A stretch of DNA of 64,000 nt from Pedobacter jeongneungensis (GTDB lineage: Bacteria; Bacteroidota; Bacteroidia; Sphingobacteriales; Sphingobacteriaceae), in contig NZ_AYMG01000014.1 in the NCBI RefSeq assembly GCF_000633455.1, forward strand, positions 62,001-126,000, read 5' to 3'. The position numbers and the translations under genes are program-made. The notes under the pieces are model-generated. The model searched no databases. It had not been told where the DNA came from and was given only the letters and a program-made list of their open reading frames with translations. This document shows, piece after piece, positions 9,736-18,440 of this stretch. How positions within the stretch are numbered: position 1 is the stretch's first letter; each line of letters begins with the position of its first letter.

Positions 9736-10230
9736 ATGGAATTAGTAACCCCAAGCATAGGATTGGTTTTTTGGACGTCGTTAGCATTCATCTGCTTATT
9801 GATCTTACTTAGAAAATTTGCATGGAAACCTATTTTAGGTGCAATTCACGAACGTGAGCAAAGCATTGATGAGGCCCTTAACAAAGCTGAATTAGCCAAA
9901 CAGGAAATGGCACGTTTAACGAGCCAGAATCAGGATTTAATGCAACAGGCGCGTGCTGAACGTGATGAGATTTTGAAGGAAGCTAAAACCTTAAAAGATG
10001 GTATCTTAAACGAAGCTAAAAAACAAGCTCAGGTTGAAGGTGCTAAATTGATTGAGAAAGCTAAAATCGAGATTGAAAACCAAAAGAAAGCAGCTTTAGC
10101 TGAAGTTAAAGATCAGGTTTCTTCTTTATCATTAGAAATTGCAGAACGTGTTTTACGCACTCAGTTAGATGATAAAACCAAACAGGAAGCTTTGGTAGCT
10201 AACTTGTTAAAAGACGTTGAATTAAACTAG
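9736..10230 (+). CDS. atpF: ATP synthase F0 subunit b
   Basis: Peripheral stalk subunit that holds F1 against rotation. The 164-residue protein has one N-terminal membrane helix (about 8-28), the RKFAWKPILGAI motif at the membrane exit, and then a long Ala/Lys/Glu-rich coiled coil up to the C-terminus that should dimerise and bind subunit delta. The ATG at 9736 places the helix at the expected site. The length is typical. The following spacer to atpH (118 bp) is taken up by short-period repeats, unlike the compact spacing seen in most atp operons. Confidence 0.96.
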   Translation: MELVTPSIGLVFWTSLAFICLLILLRKFAWKPILGAIHEREQSIDEALNKAELAKQEMARLTSQNQDLMQQARAERDEILKEAKTLKDGILNEAKKQAQVEGAKLIEKAKIEIENQKKAALAEVKDQVSSLSLEIAERVLRTQLDDKTKQEALVANLLKDVELN

Positions 10231-10242
10231 TTTGAGAAAATA

Positions 10243-10340
10243 GATAGGAGAAATTAGATTTGAGACACTAGATATGAGATAGGAGATTAACTCTTAATAC
10301 TCAATCTCACATCTCACATCTCACATCTTCCATCTCACAC
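10243..10340. repeat. Heptad-period repeat with inverted arms between atpF and atpH
   Basis: The left part is rich in GAGAT-type words, the right part is a 7-bp tandem array: ATCTCAC three times (10304-10324), ATCTTCC, ATCTCAC. The two parts are roughly complementary, so the RNA could fold into a hairpin within the atp transcript. Confidence 0.65.
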
Positions 10341-10348
10341 CTAAATAT

Positions 10349-10888
10349 ATGTCAGAAATTAAAGTTGCAAGCAGATACGCCAAATCATTAATAGACCTAG
10401 CCGTTGAAAACAACGACTTGGAAGCTTCTTATAATGATATGGTTTTGTTTGAAAAAGTGGTTGATGAAACCCCTGAACTAGAAGCAATATTAAAAAACCC
10501 GATTGTACCTTTAGATAAAAAGACTGGTATTTTAAACGGTATTTTTGCAGATAAAGTAAATAAACTAACCACCTCGTTTTTCAAGATTGTAGTAAGTAAA
10601 GGTCGTTCTGCGATTTTATTTGCCACTGCAAAACAGTTTATACAGCAATATAACTTAATTAAAGGTATTGTTACTGCTGATGTAACTACTGCAAGTGCTT
10701 TAAGCCCTGAAGCTAAAGCGCAGATTATTGAAATTGTAAAAAGAGAATTAAAAGCTAACCAGGTTATTGTTAACGAAAAAATTAACGAAAAACTGATTGG
10801 TGGTTTTATATTAAAAGTTGGTGATAAGCAATTTGATGCAAGTATTGCCAGCGGTTTAAGTAAACTTAAAAAAGAATTTGCGCAGTAA
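10349..10888 (+). CDS. atpH: ATP synthase F1 subunit delta
   Basis: Delta (OSCP) joins the peripheral stalk to the top of the alpha3beta3 head. The 179-residue protein has the family start 'VASRYAKSLIDLA', a helical N-terminal domain, and the C-terminal signature with GGFILKVGDKQFDASI followed by a short helix ending in LKKEFAQ. Length and gene order (after atpF, before atpA) fit. All conserved blocks are present; nothing is truncated. It is flanked on both sides by repeat-filled spacers. Confidence 0.96.
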   Translation: MSEIKVASRYAKSLIDLAVENNDLEASYNDMVLFEKVVDETPELEAILKNPIVPLDKKTGILNGIFADKVNKLTTSFFKIVVSKGRSAILFATAKQFIQQYNLIKGIVTADVTTASALSPEAKAQIIEIVKRELKANQVIVNEKINEKLIGGFILKVGDKQFDASIASGLSKLKKEFAQ

Positions 10889-11007
10889 GCGCCAGGCGAT
10901 AAGCGTATAGCGGTAAAACGCCAAGCGCAAACCGCCAAACAAAAAAGTATTGCGATAAGCGTATGGCACGGAAAACGCCAAGCGCCATGCGCTAAGCACT
11001 AAACATT
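10889..11007. repeat. Heptad-period GCG-rich repeat between atpH and atpA
   Basis: Consecutive 7-bp units run from 10889: GCGCCAG, GCGATAA, GCGTATA, GCGGTAA, AACGCCA, AGCGCAA, ACCGCCA and on. A second copy of the unit starting GCGATAAGCGTAT begins at 10952, 56 bp (8 x 7) after the one at 10896, so the phase is kept throughout. The array fills nearly the whole 143-bp spacer and is more GC-rich than the genes around it. Confidence 0.75.
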
Positions 11008-11031
11008 TATAAAAAGATATAAAGTAAAATT

Positions 11032-12606
11032 ATGGTAGAGGTAAGACCAGACGAAGTATCGGCAATTATCAGACAGCAATTGGCGGGCTTCAAATCAGAA
11101 ACCGAACTGGAAGAAGTTGGTACCGTGTTGCAAGTGGGCGACGGTATTGCCCGTGTTTACGGTTTAACTAAAGTTCAATCGGGAGAGTTAGTTGAATTTG
11201 CAAACGGCCTGCAAGGTATCGTATTAAACCTTGAAGAAGATAACGTTGGTGTGGTACTTTTGGGTGCTTCAGACGAGATCAAAGAAGGTGATACTATTAA
11301 ACGTACCAAAAAAATTGCCTCTATTAAAGTTGGTGAAGGTATGCTTGGCCGCGTAGTTAACACATTAGGTGAGCCTTTAGATGGTAAAGGCCCGATCTTA
11401 GGTGAAACTTACGAAATGCCATTAGAGCGTAAGGCACCAGGTGTAATTTACCGTCAGCCGGTAAACGAGCCTTTACAAACAGGTATTAAAGCAATCGATG
11501 CAATGATTCCAATCGGTCGTGGTCAGCGTGAGTTGGTTATCGGCGACCGTCAGATTGGTAAAACTGCCGTTTGTATCGATACCATTATCAATCAAAAAGA
11601 ATTTTATGAAGCAGGCCAGCCAGTGTTCTGTATTTATGTAGCTATCGGTCAGAAAAACTCTACCGTTGCCAACATTGTACGTACATTAGAAGAAAACGGC
11701 GCTTTACCATATACAGTTGTTGTTGCTGCTTCGGCTGCAGATCCTGCTCCAATGCAGTTTTATGCGCCGTTTGCAGGTGCTGCAATTGGTGAGTTTTTCC
11801 GCGATACAGGTAGACCAGCTTTAATTGTTTATGATGACTTATCTAAACAAGCAGTTGCTTACCGTGAGGTATCTTTATTACTTCGTCGTCCACCAGGCCG
11901 TGAAGCTTATCCAGGTGACGTTTTCTACTTACACAGTCGTTTGTTAGAAAGAGCTGCGAAAATCAACGCTAACGATGATATCGCTAAAGCAATGAACGAT
12001 TTACCTGAGTCGATTAAACATATCGTTAAAGGTGGTGGTTCATTAACAGCTTTACCGATTATCGAAACACAAGCGGGTGACGTTTCTGCATATATCCCTA
12101 CCAACGTAATTTCGATTACTGATGGTCAGATCTTCTTAGAGTCGAACTTGTTCAACTCTGGTATCCGTCCGGCAATTAACGTAGGTATTTCGGTATCACG
12201 TGTGGGTGGTAACGCGCAGATTAAATCGATGAAAAAAGTAGCAGGTACTTTAAAGTTAGATCAGGCTCAATACCGCGAGTTAGAGGCTTTCTCTAAATTC
12301 GGTTCTGACTTAGATGCTGCAACTAAATCGGTATTAGATAAAGGTGCACGTAACGTAGAAATGTTGAAACAAGCACAGTTTTCTCCATTTACTGTTGAGA
12401 AACAAGTTGCAATTGTTTACGCTGGTACTAAAAACTTAATGCGTAGCGTTCCGGTTAACAAGGTAAAAGAATTTGAAACTGAATTCTTAACCCAATTGGA
12501 ATTACGTCATCCGGAAACTTTAGCAGCATTAAAAGCTGGTAAATTTGACGATACCATTACTGGTGTATTAGATACCGTAGCAAAAGAGATTTCAAGTAAA
12601 TATTAA
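11032..12606 (+). CDS. atpA: ATP synthase F1 subunit alpha
   Basis: Alpha subunits alternate with beta subunits in the catalytic head and bind nucleotide non-catalytically. The 524-residue protein has the N-terminal beta-barrel, Walker A GDRQIGKT (171-178), the Walker B region around [11 protein letters not shown], the signature [14 protein letters not shown] and the helical C-terminus. Length and order are standard. The partner genes atpD (beta) and atpC (epsilon) are not downstream of atpG here and must be elsewhere. Many synonymous sites end in T or A, like the neighbouring highly expressed genes. Confidence 0.98.
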   Translation: MVEVRPDEVSAIIRQQLAGFKSETELEEVGTVLQVGDGIARVYGLTKVQSGELVEFANGLQGIVLNLEEDNVGVVLLGASDEIKEGDTIKRTKKIASIKVGEGMLGRVVNTLGEPLDGKGPILGETYEMPLERKAPGVIYRQPVNEPLQTGIKAIDAMIPIGRGQRELVIGDRQIGKTAVCIDTIINQKEFYEAGQPVFCIYVAIGQKNSTVANIVRTLEENGALPYTVVVAASAADPAPMQFYAPFAGAAIGEFFRDTGRPALIVYDDLSKQAVAYREVSLLLRRPPGREAYPGDVFYLHSRLLERAAKINANDDIAKAMNDLPESIKHIVKGGGSLTALPIIETQAGDVSAYIPTNVISITDGQIFLESNLFNSGIRPAINVGISVSRVGGNAQIKSMKKVAGTLKLDQAQYRELEAFSKFGSDLDAATKSVLDKGARNVEMLKQAQFSPFTVEKQVAIVYAGTKNLMRSVPVNKVKEFETEFLTQLELRHPETLAALKAGKFDDTITGVLDTVAKEISSKY

Positions 12607-12609
12607 TAA

Positions 12610-12684
12610 GATTTGAGACATGAGATTTGAGATTTGAGATTGGGCCGGAAACGTCTCACATCTTGTATCTCACATCTCACATCT
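12610..12684. repeat. Heptad-period inverted repeat between atpA and atpG
   Basis: Left arm (12610-12641): GATTTGA, GACATGA, GATTTGA, GATTTGA. Right arm (12653-12684): GTCTCAC, ATCTTGT, ATCTCAC, ATCTCAC. The arms are imperfectly complementary around a GGGCCGG loop, so the atp mRNA could form a long hairpin. Same repeat type as between atpF and atpH. Confidence 0.7.
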
Positions 12685-12693
12685 AAATAAAGA

Positions 12694-13590
12694 ATGGCTA
12701 ATTTAAAAGAAGTAAGAAACCGGATTGCATCGGTACAATCAACACAGCAGATTACCAAAGCTATGAAAATGGTTTCGGCAGCAAAGTTGAAACGTGCTAC
12801 CAATGCAATTATCGCTTTACGTCCTTATGCAACTAAACTGAAAGAGATTTTAGGTAATCTATCTGCAAGTTTAGAGGGATCGTCATCGCCTTTTATCCAG
12901 GAGCGTGAGCCCAATAAGGTTTTAATTGTTACAGTATCTTCAAACCGTGGTTTGGCTGGTGCTTTTAACATGAACGTAATTAAAGCGGCCAACAATTTAA
13001 TTGCTGAGAAATATAGCGAACAGTTGAAAAACGGTAATGTGAGCATTATTTCTATCGGTAAGAAAACTCAGGATTTTTACGAAAAACGTAAATACAATGT
13101 TATTGGCAACAATAACGAAGTATATTCAGCCTTAACTTTCGAAAATGTAACTAAAATTACAGACGCGATTATGGCTGGTTTTATTAAAGGTGAGTTTGAT
13201 AAAGTAGAAGTGGTTTATAACCGTTTTAGAAATGCAGCAGTGCAATTTATCACTACTGAGCAGTTGTTGCCTCTGCCTAAAGCAGAAGACACGATAGCGG
13301 ATCTAAAAGCCGATAAGAAAACAACAAACGTTGATTATATTTTAGAGCCTTCTCAAGAAGAAATTGTAGAACAGTTAATTCCTAAATCAATTAAAATCCA
13401 GTTGTACAAAGCAGTGTTAGATTCTCATGCTTCTGAGCACGGTGCGCGTATGACATCAATGGATAAGGCTACTGAAAATGCTGGTGAGTTATTGAAAGCT
13501 TTAAAACTTTCGTACAACCAGGCACGTCAGGCAGCAATTACAACTGAGTTAACGGAGATTGTAAGTGGTGCAGCAGCATTGAACGGATAA
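12694..13590 (+). CDS. atpG: ATP synthase F1 subunit gamma
   Basis: Gamma is the central rotor shaft. The 298-residue protein starts with the conserved MANLKEVRNRIASVQSTQQI and KMVSAAKL region and ends with the conserved helix 'MDKATENAGELL ... YNQARQAAITTELTEIVSGA'. These two helices form the coiled coil that turns within the head. The length is typical. It is the last atp gene here and is followed by a clear terminator, which sets the end of the operon. Confidence 0.97.
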   Translation: MANLKEVRNRIASVQSTQQITKAMKMVSAAKLKRATNAIIALRPYATKLKEILGNLSASLEGSSSPFIQEREPNKVLIVTVSSNRGLAGAFNMNVIKAANNLIAEKYSEQLKNGNVSIISIGKKTQDFYEKRKYNVIGNNNEVYSALTFENVTKITDAIMAGFIKGEFDKVEVVYNRFRNAAVQFITTEQLLPLPKAEDTIADLKADKKTTNVDYILEPSQEEIVEQLIPKSIKIQLYKAVLDSHASEHGARMTSMDKATENAGELLKALKLSYNQARQAAITTELTEIVSGAAALNG

Positions 13591-13594
13591 GATT

Positions 13595-13629
13595 AGTCTA
13601 GAGTCGAAAGTCTTTAGTCTTCAGTCAAA
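13595..13629. repeat. Heptad-spaced AGTCnnn repeat
   Basis: Five units with an exact 7-bp period directly after atpG: AGTCTAG, AGTCGAA, AGTCTTT, AGTCTTC, AGTCAAA. It lies between the stop codon and the terminator, so it is part of the operon's 3' untranslated end. Confidence 0.65.
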
Positions 13630-13635
13630 TAATAC

Positions 13636-13668
13636 AAAGCCCATTTCTTAATTGAAGTGGGCTTTTTT
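13636..13668 (+). terminator. Rho-independent terminator of the atp operon
   Basis: AAGCCCA (13637-13643) pairs with TGGGCTT (13658-13664), followed by a run of T. Placed just after atpG. Confidence 0.85.
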
Positions 13669-13749
13669 GTTAGTCTTTTTAATAACCTAAACTATTATGT
13701 TTTTTACAGATTGAATCATCAGATCAAGTTTTTTTGAAAGGTTAAACTT

Positions 13750-13757
13750 TATCTTTG
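13750..13757 (+). promoter_or_regulatory. -7 promoter box (TATCTTTG)
   Basis: Exact TAnnTTTG match 16 nt before the ATG of the acid phosphatase gene, and downstream of the atp terminator. Confidence 0.7.
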
Positions 13758-13773
13758 TCCTTTATTTTATATC

Positions 13774-14538
13774 ATGAAAAGATACTCCATCATCATCCTA
13801 TTGCTCGCTCCGTTTTTTGTAAAGGCACAAAATCCGGCAAGAGATTATACCAACGCCGTACTTTGGCAGCAAACTTCGGGCGAATATAGGGCCTTATGTT
13901 TCCAGGCTTATAACTTTGCCCGTTTATCGTTAAAAGAGGCATTATGGGCCGATACAAGCAAGAAACCAAACTGCGTAATTGTTGATATTGATGAAACGGT
14001 TTTGGATAATTCTGCCTTTCAGGGCCACGAAATTAAAAAAGGACTAAGTTATGTACCTGCCGATTGGACAGAATGGACCAGTTTAGCTCAGGCCGATACC
14101 GTTCCGGGCGCTTTGGCTTTTTTAAAATTTGCTGCATCCAGGAACATCGAAACATTTTATGTAAGCAACCGTGATGAAAAAGACTATGCCGCTACTTTAA
14201 AAAACCTGCAGCATTTTGGTTTTCCTTATGCAGATGATGCACATCTCATTGTTTCAAAAGGAACATCCAATAAGGAGCCGCGTAGACAAAAAATAACTGA
14301 AACACACAATATTTTAATGCTTTGCGGTGATAATTTGAGTGATTTCAGTAACATTTTCTATCGTGAACAGAAAAATACCTTTGAGCAGGTAAATACAAAC
14401 CAGGGCTTATTTGGAACGAAGTATATTGTATTGCCAAACCCCATGTATGGCGATTGGGAAAAGCCTTTGTATCAGGGCGAAAAGCTGAATGATAAAGATA
14501 AATCAAAACAAAGGTTAGAACGATTAAAAAGTTACTAA
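13774..14538 (+). CDS. HAD-family acid phosphatase / 5'-nucleotidase, lipoprotein e(P4)-like
   Basis: A periplasmic phosphatase of the HAD superfamily, class B/C acid phosphatase group, likely acting on nucleotides or other phosphomonoesters. It has a signal peptide (1-18, ending VKAQ), the nucleophile motif D71-I-D73-E-T-V, a YVSNRDE motif II and a LMLCGDNLSDF motif for the Mg2+-binding acidic residues. At 254 residues it is near the usual e(P4) length. No lipobox Cys is visible, so it is probably soluble rather than a lipoprotein. It has its own promoter box and stands alone between the atp terminator and a small membrane protein gene. Confidence 0.88.
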   Translation: MKRYSIIILLLAPFFVKAQNPARDYTNAVLWQQTSGEYRALCFQAYNFARLSLKEALWADTSKKPNCVIVDIDETVLDNSAFQGHEIKKGLSYVPADWTEWTSLAQADTVPGALAFLKFAASRNIETFYVSNRDEKDYAATLKNLQHFGFPYADDAHLIVSKGTSNKEPRRQKITETHNILMLCGDNLSDFSNIFYREQKNTFEQVNTNQGLFGTKYIVLPNPMYGDWEKPLYQGEKLNDKDKSKQRLERLKSY

Positions 14539-14565
14539 GTTTTATAATTATTCAGCAATAAGTAT

Positions 14566-14573
14566 TACTTTTG
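14566..14573 (+). promoter_or_regulatory. -7 promoter box (TACTTTTG)
   Basis: Exact TAnnTTTG match 22 nt before the ATG of the 72-residue membrane protein. Confidence 0.65.
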
Positions 14574-14595
14574 CAGCATCATAAACATAAATATT

Positions 14596-14814
14596 ATGGA
14601 GAACAACGAATTAAAGCACAATACAGAAAGTATGAAAGCGGCTAACCAGCCAGGAATTTATAAATTAATAATTTTTGGTGTAGTGGTTTGCATGGTGGGT
14701 ACTTATTTGCGTTTCGCTCACGATTCTTGGCAAATGTCTTTAGTTTCATGGATTATCTTATTTATCGGTGCAATTATCGCTATTAAAGGTGTTTTCAAAA
14801 TATTAGACGCATAA
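14596..14814 (+). CDS. Small two-helix membrane protein of unknown function
   Basis: A 72-residue protein with a polar N-terminus (about 20 residues) and two membrane helices (about 23-40 and 47-68) separated by a short loop with RFAHDSW. I recognise no family. It has its own promoter box and is followed directly by a strong terminator, so it is a self-contained transcription unit. That supports a real gene in spite of the short length. Confidence 0.75.
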   Translation: MENNELKHNTESMKAANQPGIYKLIIFGVVVCMVGTYLRFAHDSWQMSLVSWIILFIGAIIAIKGVFKILDA

Positions 14815-14835
14815 GCAATTTGCTATCAAGATATA

Positions 14836-14869
14836 AAGCCGGTTATGAATAAACATAACCGGCTTTTTT
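14836..14869 (+). terminator. Rho-independent terminator
   Basis: A perfect 12-bp stem, AAGCCGGTTATG (14836-14847) with CATAACCGGCTT (14854-14865), then a T run. It ends the transcript of the small membrane protein. Confidence 0.9.
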
Positions 14870-14881
14870 GTTTTATCGTCC

Positions 14882-14914
14882 AAACCTATCAGGTTTCAAA
14901 AACCTGATAGGTTT
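14882..14914. repeat. Perfect 15-bp inverted repeat
   Basis: AAACCTATCAGGTTT and AAACCTGATAGGTTT around a 3-nt loop, just after the terminator. It has no T run and looks like an interspersed hairpin element rather than a second terminator. Confidence 0.7.
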
Positions 14915-14971
14915 AAATAAAATTAGCGCAATTGTATGATTTATAATAGTAAAGAAAGCCTAAGCAATTTA

Positions 14972-15346
14972 AACCTGCTTTTCAAAAAACAGCATCGAAT
15001 CTCAACTTAAGTGTACTCAGGTGACTTAGGTGGTCAATAATTTTTAGAAATGAGCGGTAATGTGTTAATGGCGGCCTGCAGTCCTGCTATCGCTTCAAGT
15101 CCGCGCTCGTGCCTCGCTTTGGGCTTTTCGCTTTATCAGGTTTAGTAACAGCAATTCTGAGTTACAAACCACTGGTTTAATTTGCAGTTTTTAAAACTGC
15201 GGGGTTCAAAATTACTTAGGTAGACTCTTCGGTGTTAAACCTGACAGGAGCGGGCACCGAACGCAGAGAGGTAAAGCGGATGGCAGGACTATCGGAACCG
15301 ATACACAAAGGAACCTGCTTTTCAAAAAAAGCTATAAGTCTCAACT
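14972..15346. repeat. Mosaic of intergenic repeat modules
   Basis: The 723-bp gap 14815-15537 has no convincing gene. A direct repeat of about 35 bp (AACCTGCTTTTCAAAAAA...) at 14972 and 15312 flanks about 300 bp. Inside are two copies, in opposite orientation, of a module with AAACCTGAcAGgAGCGGG at one end and GGCAGGACT at the other (15237-15290 plus strand; 15080-15143 minus strand). The same module occurs at 40171-40241. The word GGTGACTTAGGTGGT (about 15020-15034) recurs reverse-complemented near 40359. An 87-codon open frame at 15232 is rejected as repeat-derived. From 15347 to the next gene I see only AT-rich spacer. Confidence 0.6.
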
Positions 15347-15537
15347 CAATCCCTCTGCCAGGTAATAATTACCTCCCAAAACCCCTTTTTACCACTCCAA
15401 ACTCAACATCGGGTTACCTAAATACAATTATTGTATTAAGGGTAAATACAGCGTTAACAACTAACCAATACGCTGCACTTCTCATGGCCATTTGAAGCAA
15501 ATATTTAAAATGATTATTTATTTAGAACCACACAATC

Positions 15538-16431
15538 ATGAAAAGGAATATTATTGCTATAGCCATCGTTTTAACCATTTTTGGCTGCCAAAACGAAAAT
15601 AAAAAATATGCAAGTGCTGATACTGCATCGCTGGAGCCATTGAGCAAAGAATCTTCAGATAGTACTACCACTGAGAAAATCATCAAAACTGCCGATATGC
15701 GGTTTAGGGTAAAAGATGTTCAGCAAACCAAAGAACAGCTCAGCAAAACCATTAAAGCCGAAGGAGGAACAGTTGCAGAGTTCTCCATCGAAAGTACTAT
15801 CCAGGAAACCGATAAGGTTAAACAATCAACCGATTCGTTAAAAGAAATTACTTCTTACCGCACCCAGGGCTATCTGGTAGCGAAGGTACCATCAGATAAA
15901 CTTGATGAATTTACCAACACCATCGCAAAAATGGCGGTTTTTGTCGATAATCAATCGATGAAGATGGACGATCAGAGCATCGCTTATCTAGCCAATAAAT
16001 TAAAGGCGCAGAACCGCATTGATGCGATTGAAAAGATCAATAAAGTAGCCTCGAAAAAAAGCGCAAATGTAGAATCATCTCTTTACATCAAAGATGATTA
16101 TGTGGATAAAAGAATCGAGAACATGCAGATCGATAGCCGCGTAAAATTTAGCACCATTACCCTTAATTTTTATCAGGACAATACGGTTAAAACGATGATT
16201 GTTGCCAATGATAACCTATATGATTACCGTCCGGCATTTATAAACAGGCTTTGGTTGGGTATTGTAAACGGATGGACAATCTTTAAAGAAATCATCATTG
16301 CCATTTCTAACTTGTGGATGTTGATACTGGTAGGTGTAGTAGTGTTCTTTGTAATAAAACATTTTATTAGGAAAGATAAAATTGCGAGGGAATTAGCAAC
16401 TAAAAGTTTGATTGAAAATAATCAGTTATAA
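15538..16431 (+). CDS. DUF4349 domain lipoprotein
   Basis: The 297-residue protein has a lipoprotein signal with Cys in TIFGC (residue 17), a polar linker, a domain of about 50-225 that begins with EKIIKTADMRFRVKDV and includes the long helical pair typical of DUF4349, and one membrane helix near the C-terminus (about 253-275) followed by Lys/Arg-rich residues. DUF4349 proteins are envelope proteins of unknown role, seen widely in Bacteroidota and Firmicutes. The combination of an N-terminal lipid anchor and a C-terminal membrane helix suggests that the domain sits in the periplasm. The gene is isolated, with repeats on both sides. Confidence 0.8.
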   Translation: MKRNIIAIAIVLTIFGCQNENKKYASADTASLEPLSKESSDSTTTEKIIKTADMRFRVKDVQQTKEQLSKTIKAEGGTVAEFSIESTIQETDKVKQSTDSLKEITSYRTQGYLVAKVPSDKLDEFTNTIAKMAVFVDNQSMKMDDQSIAYLANKLKAQNRIDAIEKINKVASKKSANVESSLYIKDDYVDKRIENMQIDSRVKFSTITLNFYQDNTVKTMIVANDNLYDYRPAFINRLWLGIVNGWTIFKEIIIAISNLWMLILVGVVVFFVIKHFIRKDKIARELATKSLIENNQL

Positions 16432-16439
16432 ATTTCTGC

Positions 16440-16800
16440 TCCTTGGTTCGTGCATAGCACGGACCATTTAATATTCTCTACCAGGAAAGGTTGCTTCACT
16501 CCATTGCCTGCATCCTAGGCTTCAGTTCGCAATGACGAATTAGAAAACTCCTTTATGAGGCTGGCTACTGAAGAAGCTACAAGAAACATGATCGATCGGG
16601 CAAGGCAATAACGGGATATTTATTGGTTGTCAGTCTGAGCTTCGACTACCTTCTCATTTACAAATTTAAATAATTGATCGTCATTCCCGCGCAGGCGGGA
16701 ATCTTAAAGCTTATAGCATTAGGATTCCCAATCAAGTTAGGAATGACGATACTTAGCAGACTATTTTAATGGTCGGTGGGCCACCGACAATTGGATCTAA
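16440..16800. repeat. Intergenic repeat block between DUF4349 gene and ruvC
   Basis: No gene is seen in this gap of about 400 bp. It holds an inverted repeat with outer arms ATCGTCATTCC (16677-16687) and GGAATGACGAT (16740-16750), an inner hairpin ATTCCCGC/GCGGGAAT (16683-16702), and a short perfect palindrome GTCGGTGG/CCACCGAC (16772-16788). The CGTCATT/AATGACG ends are shared with the element at 47363-47460. Confidence 0.6.
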
Positions 16801-16802
16801 AC

Positions 16803-16835
16803 TTTTCCATCGGTTGATGATTTACCAATGGAAAA
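16803..16835 (-). terminator. Hairpin directly after ruvC
   Basis: TTTTCCATCGG (16803-16813) can pair with CCAATGGAAAA (16825-16835) with one mismatch, next to the ruvC stop. The T run on the minus strand is short, so termination is probable but not certain. Confidence 0.45.
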
Positions 16836-17423
16836 TTATTTCTTCGTCTTAACGGCTATACCTTTAACCTTTGTTTTATTATCGCTTACAAAAGATTCCC
16901 AGCCCGAATAGGTTTTGGATTTACCACCAGAAGTAATTTTTTGAAAAGAATGGCACACGGCTACAGCCAATCCATCGGTAGCGTCTAAAAATTCGGGAGT
17001 TTCTTTAAAATTTAACAAACGTTGCAACATGGCTGCCACTTGCTCTTTAGTAGCATTACCGCTGCCTGTAATCGATTGTTTGATCTTCCGGGGTGAATAT
17101 TCGGTTACCGATATATTTCTCGATAGCGCCGCTGCAATGGCGATTCCCTGGGCACGGCCAAGTTTTAACAATACCTGGATGTTTTTTCCATAAAATGGTG
17201 CCTCGATAGCCAGAACATCTGGTTTATATTGATCGATCAGTACAACCGTTTTTTCAAATATCCGCTGAAGTTTAAGAAAAGGATCATCTAAGTGGGTCAT
17301 CTTTATTACCCCTAAACTAATCAGTTCCGTTTTATTTCCCTTCTCTAAAATTACGCCATAACCCATTACCGCAGTACCCGGATCAATGCCCATAATTACC
17401 CGCTCCTTTTTTTCGTTCAACAT
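16836..17423 (-). CDS. ruvC: Holliday junction resolvase RuvC
   Basis: Endonuclease that cuts Holliday junctions during recombinational repair, with RuvAB. The RNase H-like fold is shown by D14 (MGIDPGT), E74 (AIEAPFYG), D147 and D150 (DATDGLAVAVCH), the four metal-binding acids of the family. I chose the ATG at 17423 (195 residues). The open frame extends to 17477, but that would overlap the divergent gene; another ATG at 17441 would give 201 residues. Only 39 bp separate this start from the divergent flippase-like gene, so the two promoters must overlap. Confidence 0.94.
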   Translation of the reverse strand: MLNEKKERVIMGIDPGTAVMGYGVILEKGNKTELISLGVIKMTHLDDPFLKLQRIFEKTVVLIDQYKPDVLAIEAPFYGKNIQVLLKLGRAQGIAIAAALSRNISVTEYSPRKIKQSITGSGNATKEQVAAMLQRLLNFKETPEFLDATDGLAVAVCHSFQKITSGGKSKTYSGWESFVSDNKTKVKGIAVKTKK

Positions 17424-17462
17424 TACAGCAATATTAAGCATATTTGCAAAAAAAAGATAATC

Positions 17463-18440
17463 TTGACAGGCAAGCACAAAAAAATACTATCACTTTTAAT
17501 TAAAGCTGCAATTGTAGTATTTGCCTTTTGGTTTATTTACCATAAACTCGTAGCCAATAAAAACCTCCGCGATTTTAGTACCCTGTTAAAAGATATCCCC
17601 CAGGCAGAAATTATCTCCATCATTGGCATCGTTGTACTCTTGATGTTGGTGAACTGGTTTTTAGAGGCTGGAAAATGGAAATACCTGATGAGCCACATTG
17701 AACCCATCAGCTTTTACCGTGCCATCGAATCTGTTTTCTGCGGTTTAACACTGGCTATTTTTACACCCAATAGATTAGGGGAATACGGAGGCAGGGTATT
17801 TTTCCTTTCGCCCAAACGAAGAATAGTTGGTATAGTGGCCATGAGCGTGGGCAGTATTGGTCAACTGGTATTAACCAATGTTTTTGGCGCCATTGCCGCC
17901 TGTTTTTTTGTATACCGCTTTATCCCGATAGATCGGGTATTGTTTATTGCATTGGTATTCTTTGCAATAATTTTTTGTCTGTTTTTTCTGATCTTTTATT
18001 TTAACATCCGATGGCTGAACGGTATTTTGTTATCCTTTAAATTCACCAGGAAATACAAAAAGTTTTATGGCATTTTGGCAAGGTACAGAAAAATAGAGCT
18101 TTTCAAAATCATCACCTATTGTTTTGCAAGGTACCTGGTATTCAGTTCTCAATATTTCATTTTGTTTGTGTGGCTGGTGCCCGGCTTACATTATGCAGAT
18201 ATCATCATGATGACCTGTTTACTTTTTTTGGTTCAATCGGCACTCCCCTCACTGGATCTTTTTGATGTGGGCATCAGGAGTGTTACTGCTGTTGAATTAT
18301 TTAAACATGTAACCGATCAACATGTGGCTGTTATTGCATGTACTGCGAGTATTTGGCTTATAAATATCATAATTCCTGCTATCTTAGGCACTTATTTCGT
18401 TTTTAAACTCAATTTTTTTGGAAATTCTAAATCTAATTAG
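17463..18440 (+). CDS. Flippase-like integral membrane protein (LPG synthase TM / UPF0104 family)
   Basis: A 325-residue protein with about eight membrane helices and the family pattern of a long polar loop after helix 2 and a conserved 'FTPNRLGEYGGR' segment near residue 100, as in the YbhN/AglD-type domain fused to MprF. Family members move or modify membrane lipids or lipid-linked sugars. The TTG at 17463 is the only start that keeps the first helix. The last 23 bp overlap the next gene, a glycosyltransferase, which supports a shared role in lipid-linked glycan or glycolipid formation. Substrate unknown. Confidence 0.82.
   Translation: MTGKHKKILSLLIKAAIVVFAFWFIYHKLVANKNLRDFSTLLKDIPQAEIISIIGIVVLLMLVNWFLEAGKWKYLMSHIEPISFYRAIESVFCGLTLAIFTPNRLGEYGGRVFFLSPKRRIVGIVAMSVGSIGQLVLTNVFGAIAACFFVYRFIPIDRVLFIALVFFAIIFCLFFLIFYFNIRWLNGILLSFKFTRKYKKFYGILARYRKIELFKIITYCFARYLVFSSQYFILFVWLVPGLHYADIIMMTCLLFLVQSALPSLDLFDVGIRSVTAVELFKHVTDQHVAVIACTASIWLINIIIPAILGTYFVFKLNFFGNSKSN

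Noticed and set aside
10304..10338. CRISPR-like array in the atp spacer
   Set aside because: The repeats are only 7 bp, tandem and without unique spacers; there are no cas genes.
10429..10938. 169-codon frame on the minus strand
   Set aside because: It is a shadow of atpH on the other strand, and continues into the heptad array.
15232..15495. 87-codon open frame on the plus strand
   Set aside because: It runs through intergenic repeat modules, has no signal, family motif or promoter, and its composition is not that of the genes around it.
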